This document shows positions 1-8,751 of a stretch of 38,411 nucleotides of DNA, in pieces. Under the pieces are notes generated by a model. That model did not search any database. It had not been told where the DNA came from and saw only the letters and a program-made list of their open reading frames with translations. Location of the stretch: positions 1 through 38,411 of the forward strand of contig JWZX01002867.1 of assembly GCA_001275005.1 (NCBI GenBank). Reading direction: 5' to 3'. The position numbers were made by a program, and so were the translations under genes. Numbering within the stretch: the first letter of the stretch is position 1; every line of letters begins with the position of its first letter. The stretch comes from Chrysochromulina tobinii (lineage: Eukaryota; Haptophyta; Prymnesiales; Chrysochromulinaceae).

Positions 1-51
<51 letters not shown>

Positions 52-540
52 AGGCGGCGCGACGGCTGGTGAACGTGGCGGTCCGGCTGCGGGCGGCGGT
101 GCGAAGACGCTTGGCAGCGGCACGACAACGGTCGGAGCTGCAATCGGCAGCCGAAGCAACAACGGTCGGCCGCCAAGAGCTAGTGCTTCATCGAGCAGCC
201 CCTCGGCGCTGTCCAACTTCTGGCTGAGGCCCAACGCAACTTTCGAGGGAGCTCCGCACAGCTCCGGTAACGTGCGCTCGATTGCATCGAGCAAACGACG
301 CAAGCTCTTGATCTTGAGCGACGCTTGCGCAAGAGGTAGCAGCCGCTCAACATTCGCCCGGCCGCAGATCTCAACCATCCTCTCACAGACCGTGTTGCCA
401 TCAACGCTGCCAGAACGCAGCGCCCGAACGATCAGGTCGAGAGACCGCACACCGAGTCCGTCGAGAGTGATAGTCTTGCATTCGATGTTGTGCTGCAAAA
501 GCGTGTAGAGAGCCTCGACGAGCTCGCCGCAGATGGACAT
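1..540 (-). CDS. Unknown protein with C-terminal polyproline, truncated by window edge
   Basis: Reading leftwards from an ATG at 540 gives 180 codons with no stop up to base 1, so the 3' end lies outside the window. Residues 1-135 look like an ordinary, mostly helical, Leu-rich globular region (start MSICGELVEALYTLLQ). Residues from about 140 are Pro/Ala-rich, then four Ser and at least 13 Pro encoded by a CCG run that reaches the edge. I do not recognise the family. The start is supported by the absence of earlier in-frame ATGs next to the divergent gene at 687, and by a leader (541-590) that resembles the leader of the 5684 gene. No intron is needed. An antisense coincidence is possible, but the long open frame and domain-like composition argue for a real gene. 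Confidence 0.6.
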
Positions 541-686
541 GGTGCCCCTGCTTTAAGCAAGGAGAGTGCTGCTGCTGATGTGAAACACACGCAACACGAG
601 GGCCTCTATCGCAAGGAGAGATTGGTTACAGGAAAAGACGGCGCGTAGAGCGGTAATGGTCAATTCACAGAACGTCGCTGTCCGTG
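541..686. promoter_or_regulatory. Divergent intergenic region, probable bidirectional promoter
   Basis: These 146 bases separate the start codons of two genes pointing away from each other. The leftward leader, read on the minus strand, has GTGTGTTTCACA, then CAGCAGCAGC, then GGGGCACC directly before the ATG. The same order appears before the DNAI7-like start at 5684. I see no clear TATA box. Confidence 0.4.
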
Positions 687-2403
687 ATGGAGGCCCCTAG
701 CGGCGTCGAACTCTCGTCTTTGCTGCCGCCGCCGCCCTCCGCCGCGTCGACCCACGCAAATCCCAAGATGCTGGCCACGGGCGCTGCACTGCTCCGGCAG
801 ATGCAAGAGGCGCACGCGGTAGCTCCGGCTGCGGCGCCCGCCCATCGCGCAGATCCCAAGATGCTGGCCACGGGCGCGGCCCTGCTCAAGCAAATGCAGG
901 AGGCGCACGCGGCAGCTTCGGCTCCAGCGGCCTCCTCGGCCTCGACCGAGCCCTGCGGCCGGCCTCTCATCCGCTTGGTCGCCGCGAAGGCGCGGCATCT
1001 CGAGCAGTGCGCGGTCTGCTGTGCCGCCGCCGAGGACAAGGGTGCAGGCAGCGACAGGGCCAACGTGCTCGAACGGCTGCAACGGATCCTGTACTCGTTT
1101 GGCGACGCGCCGACACCGCCGCGTGCGAGCGCACGCCTCGCTCTCGAGTTCGTGCTCGCCTGGCAACTTGCCGCCGCGCGCTCCGCATGGTTTGGAGGCG
1201 CCGTCCGCGCGGGCCGCCTGTCACTGCCAGCGCTGCAGGTAGCCTTCCCTGTGGAATGGCGGGAGTACGAGCTCGTTGAGCACGGGCGTCGGGTGAGCGA
1301 TGCGTCGTTGGAGGATGGCGCGCCAGCAGCCGAGCCCCTCGAGCCCCTCGAACTACCGGCGGACCAGGCCACGTTAACGGCCACCGCAACTTCGACGGCG
1401 GCGGCGGGCGGCGGCGGCGGCGGCGTCGGCGTGGCGGCTGGTGACGGTCCCAGCGCACTGCGCGCATCGGATAGGATGTCCGGCGTCGTCCCGGGCGCCG
1501 GCGCGTCGCCGAGCACCATCGAGCAGCGCCGCCGCTTTGCGGACGAGCGCACGCGGGCGATGAGCCTCGACGAGTGCGCGCTGAGTGCCGCCGAGTGCAG
1601 ATGAGGACCTCTTGATTGCCTATGGCCGAGTGCAGATGAGGACCTCTTGATTGCCTATGGCCGAGTGCAGATGAGGACCTCTTGATTGCCTATGGTGGCC
1701 ATCCAAGTGCCTCTTGATGGGCACTCTAATTAGCACTGGCGGCATCGACGTGCCACCTTTCTCTGGTCCCGGAGTATCCTTGACGAAACACTGACGACCA
1801 CCCTTCGCGGCCTTTCTCAGGTACACTGAGTTCACGGCTCATCGAGAGACCGGCCTGAGCAACGGCGCGTTCCTTCGGTTGAGCGCCCGTCACCTGTCAG
1901 AATTCGTCACCGACTGGGCGGGGTACGAGCAGCGCACGAACAACCGCGATTTGCCATCGAAGCACGGAGGGTGCCCGCATAGGAGGGCGGTGCTCTTCTT
2001 CCTCAAGCTCAGCCTGTGCCGCGTCGCGGACCTCGTCGAGCGAGCGAACCAACTCGCTCACGATGGCGCGCTCTGCCGCACAGACGCACCGCTCCCGATA
2101 GGAGCTTATGAGAGGGCGGCGCGAGAGCTCCTCAGCGAGGCGGAGGCGACGATGGTGGCGCTGCCGACGGCGCCGGTTGTGGCAGCGCCCACGAGGGCGA
2201 CGCACCTACCGGTAGCGCTGCCGCCTCTCACCGCCGGGCCGCCTCCGGTCTTCTTGCCAACGAAGAAACGGGCGTACTCTGTGAGGGCCGAGGCGCCGCA
2301 GGTCGTGGGCGAGATACGATCGGAGTTGGATGAGTTGGGCCTCACGGTGCTCGGCTCTCACGGTCAGGAACCAGGAGCGCGCAGCAGCCGCCGGCTTTTG
2401 TAG
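687..2403 (+). CDS. Unknown two-exon protein with duplicated N-terminal motif
   Basis: Exon 1 is 687-1594 and exon 2 is 1821-2403, joined in phase 2 (GA|G). The intron runs from GTGCAG to CTTTCTCAG. The spliced product is 496 aa. The N-terminus contains the motif PKMLATGAALL(R/K)QMQEAHA twice, about 30 residues apart, followed by an acidic/Ala-rich region with a CAVCC cluster and a poly-Gly run near residue 250. Exon 2 continues with YTEFTAHRETGLSNGAFLRL, whose composition supports the splice. No family is recognised. The GTG at 684 precedes the real ATG at 687. It converges with the PUB gene. Confidence 0.6.
1595..1699 (+). repeat. Intron array: three 35-bp units, each carrying a splice donor
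   Basis: A 35-bp unit starting GTGCAGATGAGGACCTCTTG begins at 1595, 1630 and 1665. Each copy repeats the exon-intron junction GAG|GTGCAG context, so three equivalent donors lie 35 nt apart. Only the first gives the reading frame used here, because the ORF stops at 1602-1604 inside the first unit. Confidence 0.85.
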
Positions 2404-2680
2404 GACTCGACCCTCACCCGGTCCCGACCGGCAACCACCTGCGCCGCGTGGCGGACGGCTCGGCGCGCCGAACGTGCCGATGGTCGATAACCGGCCGCGG
2501 GGGCGCGTCCGAGAATCGCTGACTGTTTTTATTGATTTATTCTAGAGTTTGAGGGCGGGCGGCGGCGCATGCTATTCGAATTGACGTGACGTAACTATAC
2601 AGCGGCGAATACACACCCGGACTACGTCTACGAGGCTTGCGTCCACATCCACTTGAGCAAGCGCCATTCAGCTCCGCCAC
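2404..2680. other. Convergent 3' intergenic region
   Basis: These 277 bases lie between two converging genes. An AT-rich stretch at 2524-2544 (TTTTTATTGATTTATT) is a candidate 3'-end or polyadenylation area for the left gene. I see nothing else. Confidence 0.4.
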
Positions 2681-3256
2681 TCACTTCCACTGCCATGGAT
2701 CCTTTTGGCGCTCGCGGTCCTCACGATCGATCTGGAGGCCTTTGAGCAACCGCTCTCGCTCCACCGCAGCATCCGCCGCCGCATCCGCCCCATTCTGCCT
2801 CGATACCTCCTTGAGCTTGGCGAGCTTTTGCGCCGCCGCCGTATTCTCCTGCTGGCGCGCCTCCTCCTTGGCTTTATAGTCCATCTCAAAGCGGTGCTTC
2901 ACGACGGCCTTGAGGATGGCCTTCGCCTCGACGAGCGGTGCGCTCAGGGGGTCGGCAAGCACGAAGGTGGCATCCTCGGTGCCCTCGCCCTCCTCCACGA
3001 AGCCAGCAGCCTTGAGCAGCCGCACGGCACCCTTGGCGTTCGACAGCTTCTCCTGGAAAGCCTTGGCGCCGCGGCGGATGCGGCGATACTTGTCCTCGCC
3101 TGGATGCTGCACGACGTTCTTCAGGATCGCGTACAGCGTCTCTGTCGCGAGCTGGAAGACGGCGGAGTCGTTGAGCAGCAGGATACGGCACGCCTCCTCG
3201 AGCGCGGCGGTGTGCGCGGAGGTGCCCGCAGTGGGTGGCGGCGGCGGCGGCGGCAT
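2681..3256 (-). CDS. PUB (PNGase/UBA-UBX) domain protein
   Basis: A single exon gives 191 aa. After a short Pro run (MPPPPPPP), residues about 18-105 match the PUB domain. They show a helical start (LEEACRILLL), the core signature DKYRRIRRGAKAFQEKL, and GAVRLLKAAGFVE. PUB domains bind the C-terminal tail of the AAA ATPase p97/VCP, as in PNGase and UBXN6, linking proteins to ubiquitin-dependent extraction. The C-terminal 80 residues are charged and probably coiled coil, ending in a basic stretch (DREDRERQKDPWQWK). No UBX, UBA or transglutaminase domain is visible. It is therefore a stand-alone p97 adaptor candidate, shorter than UBXN6. The ATG at 3256 is the first in frame. Confidence 0.8.
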   Translation of the reverse strand: MPPPPPPPTAGTSAHTAALEEACRILLLNDSAVFQLATETLYAILKNVVQHPGEDKYRRIRRGAKAFQEKLSNAKGAVRLLKAAGFVEEGEGTEDATFVLADPLSAPLVEAKAILKAVVKHRFEMDYKAKEEARQQENTAAAQKLAKLKEVSRQNGADAAADAAVERERLLKGLQIDREDRERQKDPWQWK

Positions 3257-3722
3257 TTTTGCGCGACTCCTTGGGTCGTGGTTGGTGTTGGCCGCCCGCC
3301 TTGCGCGTTCCTATGCGGGGCGAAGGCGTCTTGCGGCCGCCGCGAGCGCTTGTGCCGTTTGTTACCGGTAAGCTCCAGTTTGCAAGCGCGCGGGTCTCGA
3401 AAGTGATCCTCCGTCAAGTCAAGTCATCCCACCTCACGCGAGGAAGAAAAAGAATGTGCATGCCACACGCCCAGATAACAGTGCCCTGCCAGGCGCGGCG
3501 CGCGCCTGTGCGAGAGGCCTCACGAGACAGACCCAACAGCCCACATGGCAAGGTCCAAGGAGAGCTTATCTCGGCGCGAGATCCCTGGAGGAACACCCCA
3601 AGTCGGGCGAGCTGCGCGGCAGTGCGCGCCGTACGCTCGCTCGCTCACTCCCCGAACTCAGTTGCCACCTAATGAGTCACTTAATCAGGCTTGGTGAAGG
3701 ACTCAGTCACCTAATGAGTCAC
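3257..3722. other. Intergenic region with duplicated 3' end of neighbouring gene
   Basis: This holds the promoter of the PUB gene and the 3' flank of the DNAI7-like gene. A CAAGTCAAGTC stretch lies at 3415-3425, similar to the array at 16095. Several overlapping ORFs occur on both strands, but none has a convincing protein sequence. Confidence 0.4.
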
Positions 3723-3749
3723 TCACTCAGGCTTGGTGAAGGAGAAGAG
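3666..3749. repeat. 42-bp tandem duplication over the DNAI7-like stop codon
   Basis: Two near-identical 42-bp copies start with CACCTAATGAGTCACT at 3666 and 3708. The right copy holds the last codons (FTKPE-stop) of the minus-strand gene. The left copy, downstream of the stop, encodes FTKPD-stop in the same frame, so the coding end has been duplicated into the 3' UTR. Confidence 0.75.
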
Positions 3750-5684
3750 GCGGAGGGAGTTGAGCATCTGGCGCACGTTATCCTGGTAGAGGACCGAGGA
3801 GTTGGTCAGCGTGGGCACAAGGTCAGGGTCGTTGCCCTTGAGGCACTCGAACGCCGTCGAGTGCGCAATGTGGCCCTCCCTCGGCGCTTCGTCGCAGGTC
3901 ATGTGGTCATCGCTCGCGATGACCATCAGAGTGCGTCTGAATTCGACGAGCATCGATGGCCAATCGGGATCGATGGCGGCGAAGGGATCGCTCACTGCCG
4001 CCGCCGCCGCCTCCTCCGCCTCCTCGTCGTAGCCCGTCGCACCCTCGCCATAGGTCTCCGGCTTCACCGCCAGGCGCAGCATCGCCTTCGACGGCCCACG
4101 AGACTGGCACCATTTGGAATTCGTCAGATAGTAACGGCAGAGGAGCGCGCACAGATCGGACGAGATCTGCTCCTCGAGGCTGAGCCGTTTGGGCGTCACG
4201 CGCTCGAGCGGCAGCGCGTCCGAGTCCTTGGGGCACAAGTTGATGCCGCAGGCACGCAGACGCAGCAGCAGCACCGGCGCGGGCATCGGCGCTGAGCTGA
4301 GCAGGTGCGCCGTTTGCGGCAGCGCGGGCGCCTTCAGAGAGACGCCCCGCGCGCTCATGCTGAAGTGCAGCTCGAAGCGCTGCGTGTGCACGAACAGGTC
4401 GCCGCTCGACCCGCCGCGCGGCGAGAAGAGCCAGCGCTTGTAAGGTAGCTCAAGGTGCGTGGGCTGCAGCAGGGTGAGCGACGTGTTCACGTTGAGCGTG
4501 TCGAACGCGAGCGTGCGCGTCTCGGGGTCATACGTCACGTCGGCAATGCCGTCGGTCTTCCACGTGCCCTGGTCTACCGTCGCGCCGTCCTCGCCCGTCG
4601 GCTGCACGTCCGCCTGCCAGTAGCCCACCTCCGGCTTCAGCCCCTCGCCCATCAGTACCGTCTCCGGCAGCACGTACGTTACGCGCAGCGGCGGCGCGGA
4701 CGTAGGCAGCGAGCCATCAGCGGCGCGGATGGGGTACTCGGTGCGCACGACGCCGGTGCTCATCTCGGTCACCGCGCGCATCGTGTACCCCTTCACCTTC
4801 TTCGAAGGCGGCGGCAAGCCGAGCAAATCAATCTTCAGAACGCCTCCGAGCGCCATGAGCGTGGCGGCGGCGCGCGCCTCCTCTGATGCATACGGCGAGA
4901 CGACGTCGTCGTCGTACTGGGTGACGCGCACCGCGCACGAGGCGAGCGCGAGCGCCTTGGGCAGCTCCACCGTCACGCTCAGCCCCCCAAACTCGATGGC
5001 CTTCATCCGAGGGTTCTTCGCGAGGTTGACCCAAAGGCCAAAGCGGCATCCCTCCGCAGGCAGTGTGACGAGGCAGCTCTGCGTCTCGCGGTTGTAGTAC
5101 TCCTCGGCGCGCAGGATGAACTCGGCGGTCGAGCTGTCGAGCTTGTGCCCGATCTCGGCGATCAGCGCCTTCTGCAGCTCCATCTGCCACTTGTGCTGCT
5201 TGAGCGTCGCCGGGGTGCCACGTGAGTACGCGTACACCGAGTCGAGCAGCAGCGCGCGCATGAGAATCATGCCCGAGGTGCAATCCGGCAGCGCCGTCCA
5301 AAGCGTGCCCGCCGGCTTCTCCTTCCACGTCGTGACGTACTCGTTCACCACGCCCTCCTTCTTGACATCGGGCAGGTCCTCGCACGCGAGGTACGTTTTC
5401 CACTCCTTGTCCTTGTTCAGCTGCGTGATCTCGTTCTCGAGCTCGTGGGAGAGCTGGGCGTACAGGCCCTTGTTGGCTTCCGTCTCCTCCTCGAACCGCG
5501 CGTCGAGCTCCGCGAGCAGCGCCGCCTCGGCCGCCTTCCGCTCAGCCTCCGCCTTTTCACGTGCGGCGAGCATGGCGGCGAGCTCTGCGGCCGCCTTCTC
5601 CGCAGCGGCGGCCGCCTCGGCCGCGGCCGCGGCCTCCGCCGCCGCCTTCTCCGCCGCCTTCTCCGCCTTCGACTTGGGCGCCAT
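3723..5684 (-). CDS. DNAI7: Dynein axonemal intermediate chain 7-like (CASC1/IC97/FAP94)
   Basis: A single exon gives 653 aa. Residues 1-75 are a Lys/Ala/Glu-rich coiled coil. It is followed by the CASC1 N-terminal signature around residues 94-120 (EWKTYLACEDLPD, then VNEYVTTWKE), a beta-rich middle, and a C-terminal part with YYLTNSKWCQSRGPSKAML. The family (Chlamydomonas IC97) is a component or partner of inner-arm dynein I1/f in motile cilia, so the organism very probably swims. The frame stays open upstream to 6014, but that stretch overlaps the divergent gene and its promoter. The ATG at 5684, followed by the typical MAPKSKAEKA, is the better start. The product is close to the usual family length. 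Confidence 0.85.
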   Translation of the reverse strand: MAPKSKAEKAAEKAAAEAAAAAEAAAAAEKAAAELAAMLAAREKAEAERKAAEAALLAELDARFEEETEANKGLYAQLSHELENEITQLNKDKEWKTYLACEDLPDVKKEGVVNEYVTTWKEKPAGTLWTALPDCTSGMILMRALLLDSVYAYSRGTPATLKQHKWQMELQKALIAEIGHKLDSSTAEFILRAEEYYNRETQSCLVTLPAEGCRFGLWVNLAKNPRMKAIEFGGLSVTVELPKALALASCAVRVTQYDDDVVSPYASEEARAAATLMALGGVLKIDLLGLPPPSKKVKGYTMRAVTEMSTGVVRTEYPIRAADGSLPTSAPPLRVTYVLPETVLMGEGLKPEVGYWQADVQPTGEDGATVDQGTWKTDGIADVTYDPETRTLAFDTLNVNTSLTLLQPTHLELPYKRWLFSPRGGSSGDLFVHTQRFELHFSMSARGVSLKAPALPQTAHLLSSAPMPAPVLLLRLRACGINLCPKDSDALPLERVTPKRLSLEEQISSDLCALLCRYYLTNSKWCQSRGPSKAMLRLAVKPETYGEGATGYDEEAEEAAAAAVSDPFAAIDPDWPSMLVEFRRTLMVIASDDHMTCDEAPREGHIAHSTAFECLKGNDPDLVPTLTNSSVLYQDNVRQMLNSLRLFSFTKPE

Positions 5685-5890
5685 AGGTGCCCCCGGAACG
5701 AACGGCTGCTGCTGCTGCTGTGAAACACACACGCGCACAACGAACGGCTGCTGCTGCTGTTCAACACAACGCGCATTCTTAGATAGAGGACGAAATGTAC
5801 AGGAGAAGTGGTTGTTTGTTTTTCGGGACGTTTCGGGACGCTCTTCTGATCTTCGCTTCCGGCACACTCCGACGGGTGGGCGGTGCATCC
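5685..5890. promoter_or_regulatory. Bidirectional promoter between axonemal and coiled-coil genes
   Basis: These 206 bases separate two divergent starts. On the leftward side, a unit of about 47 bp (AACGAACGGCTGCTGCTG...) is tandemly duplicated between 5697 and 5765. Read on the minus strand this gives GTGTGTTTCACAG, CAGCAGCAGC and GGGGCACCT before the ATG, like the leader at 541-590. Shared control of two cytoskeletal genes is possible but unproven. Confidence 0.4.
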
Positions 5891-8095
5891 ATGCCCTCAG
5901 CGACGACGACCGCGGCCGCGCAGGCGGCGCGCGCAAAATTTGGGCCGCCGACCCACTACCAACAAATTCCCACCGGCGGCACCGGGCTGGCGTTCGCGCA
6001 GTCCTCGAAGCCACGGCCGGCGAACGCTGCCGACGGCGGTGTCAAGGGCGTCACCCTCAAGGCGCCTGCGGGAGCGCCGCCGCCGCCGCGCCCGCCGACG
6101 CCGTCGCAGTACGCGGGCGAGGCGTCGTCGGTCGAGCACCAGAAGATTGACAACCTCAAGCAGCAGGTCGAGCTGCTCGAGTCCGAGCTGCGCACCTACC
6201 GCGAGGGCCACCTAAATGCGCTGCCGGCGGCAGCGGCGGCAGCGGTTGCGGTCGTGCCTGCCGCGGCGGCGCCCAAGGCGAGCGCCGCTGTCCAGGCGCC
6301 CAGCTCAAAGGAGCTCCAGGTGCTCGAGGCGCGCAACGACGAGCTGCGCAAGGAGGCGCTCTCGGCCAAGCTGCGCGAGCGGCGTGCGGTTGAAGAGATG
6401 GCCGAGGCGAAGGAGCTGCTCACGGAGCAGCGCGCGAAATTCACGGCGACGCGCAAGGAGCTCACGGCCGAGGTGATCGAGTACCAGCGCGAGATCGACG
6501 AGGTTACTACGGCCAAGCGCGCCCTCGAGGCCGACCTAGCCGACCTGAAGGCGGCGCTACACGAGCGCGAGGAGTTCGTGCACGGGTACGTCGGATGGCT
6601 TCTGATGGCCTCGGATGGCCTCTAATTGCCTCTAATTGCCTCGGATGGCCTCGAATTACCTCGAATTGTCTCGGATGGCCTCCAACTGCCTCTAATTACC
6701 TCGGATGGCCTCCAACTGCCTCTAATTGCCTCGGATGGCCTCCCTGATCAGATACGACAGCCAGATCAAGTTGGTATCGTCACAGCTCAAGGAGCGCGAA
6801 CAGGAGGCCGAACGCGCCGCCCTCGAGTGCGACCGCCTCCGCGCGGAGCTGAATGAGGAGCGCCTTGCGCACGCGGCTGTGCGAGAGCGATTCGAGCAGC
6901 TGCGCGCGCATCAGGAGCAGATCGTGCAGAGGAGCACGGTACGCTGCGGAGTCCGTGATGGATACTTGATGGCCTCTTGATTGAATCTGGATTGCCTCTT
7001 GAGGACCTCTTGATTGCCTCTTGAGGACCTCTTGATTGCCTCTTGAGGACCTCTGAATGGCCTCCGTGAGCTTCGATTGCCTTCCTCATCAGGCGCACGC
7101 CCAGGAGGCCGAGAGGGCGACCGTCGAGCTGCGCCTGGCGAAGCTCGCCCTCGAGGCCGAGCAGCAAGCACGCCAGAAGGCCGACGAGGACAAGACGTGC
7201 GCATGCAACAGCCCCGCATGCCACAGCCCCGCATGCAACAGCCCCGCATGCCACAGCCCCGCATGCCACAGCCCCGCATGCCACAGCCCCGCATGCCACA
7301 GCCCCGCATGCAACCGACCCTGCACTCTCTGTGGTTCCGAAGCCTGCCAGTGCTCACCACGGCGTCGACGCTTCGCTCCTTCACACCTCGCTCCTTCACA
7401 CTTCGCTCCTTCACAGGTACCTGGTCAAGGAGGCCGCGGCGCTCGAGGCGACGATGCAGGGCCTCGCCCAGTCAGCGGACTTCATCGCGCTCGAGAACGC
7501 GAAGCTCAAGCGCGAACAGTCGACGGGGCTCGTGGCCCGGGTCGTCGGACGTTTCATGGTGCGCACGATGCGCGACAAGCTCGTGGCGGCGCAGGCGGCG
7601 GAGCGCACGATGCGCTCGAACCAGGCCGAGGTGCACGCGCGTGTGGTGCAAGCGGAGCAGAAGTGTACCGCCATGGAGCGCGAGATGATGATCTCCCGCC
7701 GGCGGCAGGCCGAGCGCGACGCCGCCTACGAGCAGCAGAAGGCCGACGCGTCTGAGCTGTCGGTCGAGAACCGCATGCTGCTGGAGCGCACCGAGCAGAT
7801 GCTCGTCGACGGGCAGCGGTACGTCGCCAAGCTCGAGATGGCGGAGGCGCGCTGTATTGAGCTTGCCGCCGAGCTCGAGCTCGTGCGGGAGCGTGCCGAG
7901 CTCGACCGAGCGCTTCGGGCGCTCCGACCCGAGGATCTTGCCGCCGTCTCACGTGTCAATCATGCGCTCGCCGAGTCCATCCAGTCCTTGCTGCCGCGCC
8001 TCGAGTCGGGCAAGAAGGCGAGCGAGGGGGGCGCGCCCTATCGTGCCCACTCGGCGCCCTCGAGCGAGCGATGGACGGGCGGCTCTTACCCTTGA
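5891..8095 (+). CDS. Four-exon coiled-coil protein
   Basis: Exons are 5891-6585, 6752-6938, 7093-7196 and 7417-8095. The introns are in phases 2, 0 and 2, and all follow GT-AG. The joined frame gives 554 aa. Residues 1-75 are Ala/Pro-rich. From about 78 onward (VEHQKIDNLKQQVELLESEL) nearly the whole protein is heptad-like coiled coil, continuing across all exon joins (for example KLALEAEQQARQKADEDKT-YLVKEAAALE). That continuity is strong evidence for the splice sites. The C-terminus is Ser/Pro-rich. No named family is recognised. Its head-to-head position with the DNAI7-like gene suggests a ciliary or cytoskeletal role, but this is inference. The last codons and TGA sit inside a 43-bp repeat that continues downstream. 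Confidence 0.72.
6586..6751 (+). repeat. Intron filled with GGATGGCCTC/TAATTGCCTC repeats
   Basis: The 166-nt intron runs from GTACGTCGG to CCTGATCAG. Its body is a degenerate array of about 10-12 bp units (CTCGGATGGC, CTCTAATTGC). Many units contain CTAAT, a branch-point-like pentamer. Confidence 0.8.
6939..7092 (+). repeat. Intron with TTGATTGCCTCTTGAGGACC repeats
   Basis: The 154-nt intron runs from GTACGCTGC to CCTCATCAG. It carries about three copies of a 24-25 bp unit (CTCTTGATTGCCTCTTGAGG). The TTGAT pentamers resemble branch points. Confidence 0.8.
7197..7416 (+). repeat. Intron with 15-bp CCCGCATGCCACAGC array and CTCCTTCACA array
   Basis: The intron runs from GTGCGCATG to CCTTCACAG. 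At 7202-7316 a 15-bp unit (CCCGCATGCCACAGC, with CATGCAACAGC variants) repeats about seven times, so every unit ends in a possible CACAG acceptor. At 7373-7416 the unit CTTCGCTCCTTCACA repeats three times and ends in the acceptor used. Confidence 0.85.
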
Positions 8096-8220
8096 GGGGG
8101 CGCCGTGGTGAGCACTTGCATGCGGCTCTTACCCTTGAGGGGGCGCCGTGGTGAGCACTTGCATGCGGCTCTTACCCTTGAGGGGGCGCCGTGGTGAGCA
8201 CTTGCTGCGGCTCTTACCCT
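8081..8220 (+). repeat. 43-bp tandem repeat, 3.3 copies, spanning a stop codon
   Basis: Units beginning GGCTCTTACCCTTGAGGGGG start at 8081, 8124, 8167 and (partial) 8209. The TGA of the coiled-coil gene lies in the first unit. The inner part (CGCCGTGGTGAGCACTTGC) recurs inverted at 8304-8333. Confidence 0.9.
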
Positions 8221-8751
8221 AGGGCGAGCGTCACGCCCGGTGCGTATTTGCGCCGCCGCGGGCGGAGGCCCGGAGGTGACCGGTGAGCTTCGTGCCTCCC
8301 GCACATGCAAGTGCTCAAGTGCTCACCACGGCGCGCGAGCGGGCCCGTCCGGCGGCGTCTCCATGGCCGTCTCCTCCCGAAGATGAAACTCGCTCCAGAC
8401 CCGCAACATGAACACCCCCGCGCCGATAGGGCCCCGGCTTCGCGCCATACCAAACAGCGTGCCGCGCTCTCTCTCGCCTCTCGGGTCTCGCGCGGTGTCC
8501 GGTGACTGACTCTGCGCGGTCGGCCGCGGCACGGCAGGGAGGCGCGGCGGTGCTGTAGAGACGACCGAGTACCGGACCACATCTGTCCCGTGAGTCCCGG
8601 CTCCCGCCGGTGTTTTTGTATAGGAAACAATGTTTCGACGGCGCGTTCTTTATTCGGAAAACTTGGGTGCCAATCGTGCGCACACAAGTCCCCAAGAGAG
8701 ACTGCGCCGCTCTTGCCGGGGCAGGGCTGTCTCGGCTGTGTCCTCCCAGCC
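8096..8751. other. Repeat-rich intergenic region with large inverted repeat
   Basis: After the 43-bp array, bases 8304-8333 are the reverse complement of 8101-8122, with an extra 8-bp internal copy. Transcripts could fold into a long hairpin. A third copy, AGTGCTCACCACGGCG, lies at 7349-7364. At about 8584-8617, on the minus strand, is an ACACCGG(C/G)GGGAGCCGG element also found at 13552-13630. Minus-strand ORFs here have no recognisable domain. The rest should hold the promoter of the kinase gene. Confidence 0.5.

Noticed and set aside
1-39. (CGG)13 at the left edge as a non-coding microsatellite
   Set aside because: It is in frame as polyproline in an open minus-strand frame. A partly coding role is more likely, though its length could vary.
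5685-6014. N-terminal extension of the DNAI7-like protein
   Set aside because: It overlaps the first exon of the divergent gene, is low-complexity (polyQ from CTG repeats), and family members start near the Lys/Ala-rich coiled coil.
7202-7316. CRISPR-like regular repeats
   Set aside because: The units are contiguous with no unique spacers, and they lie inside a eukaryotic intron.
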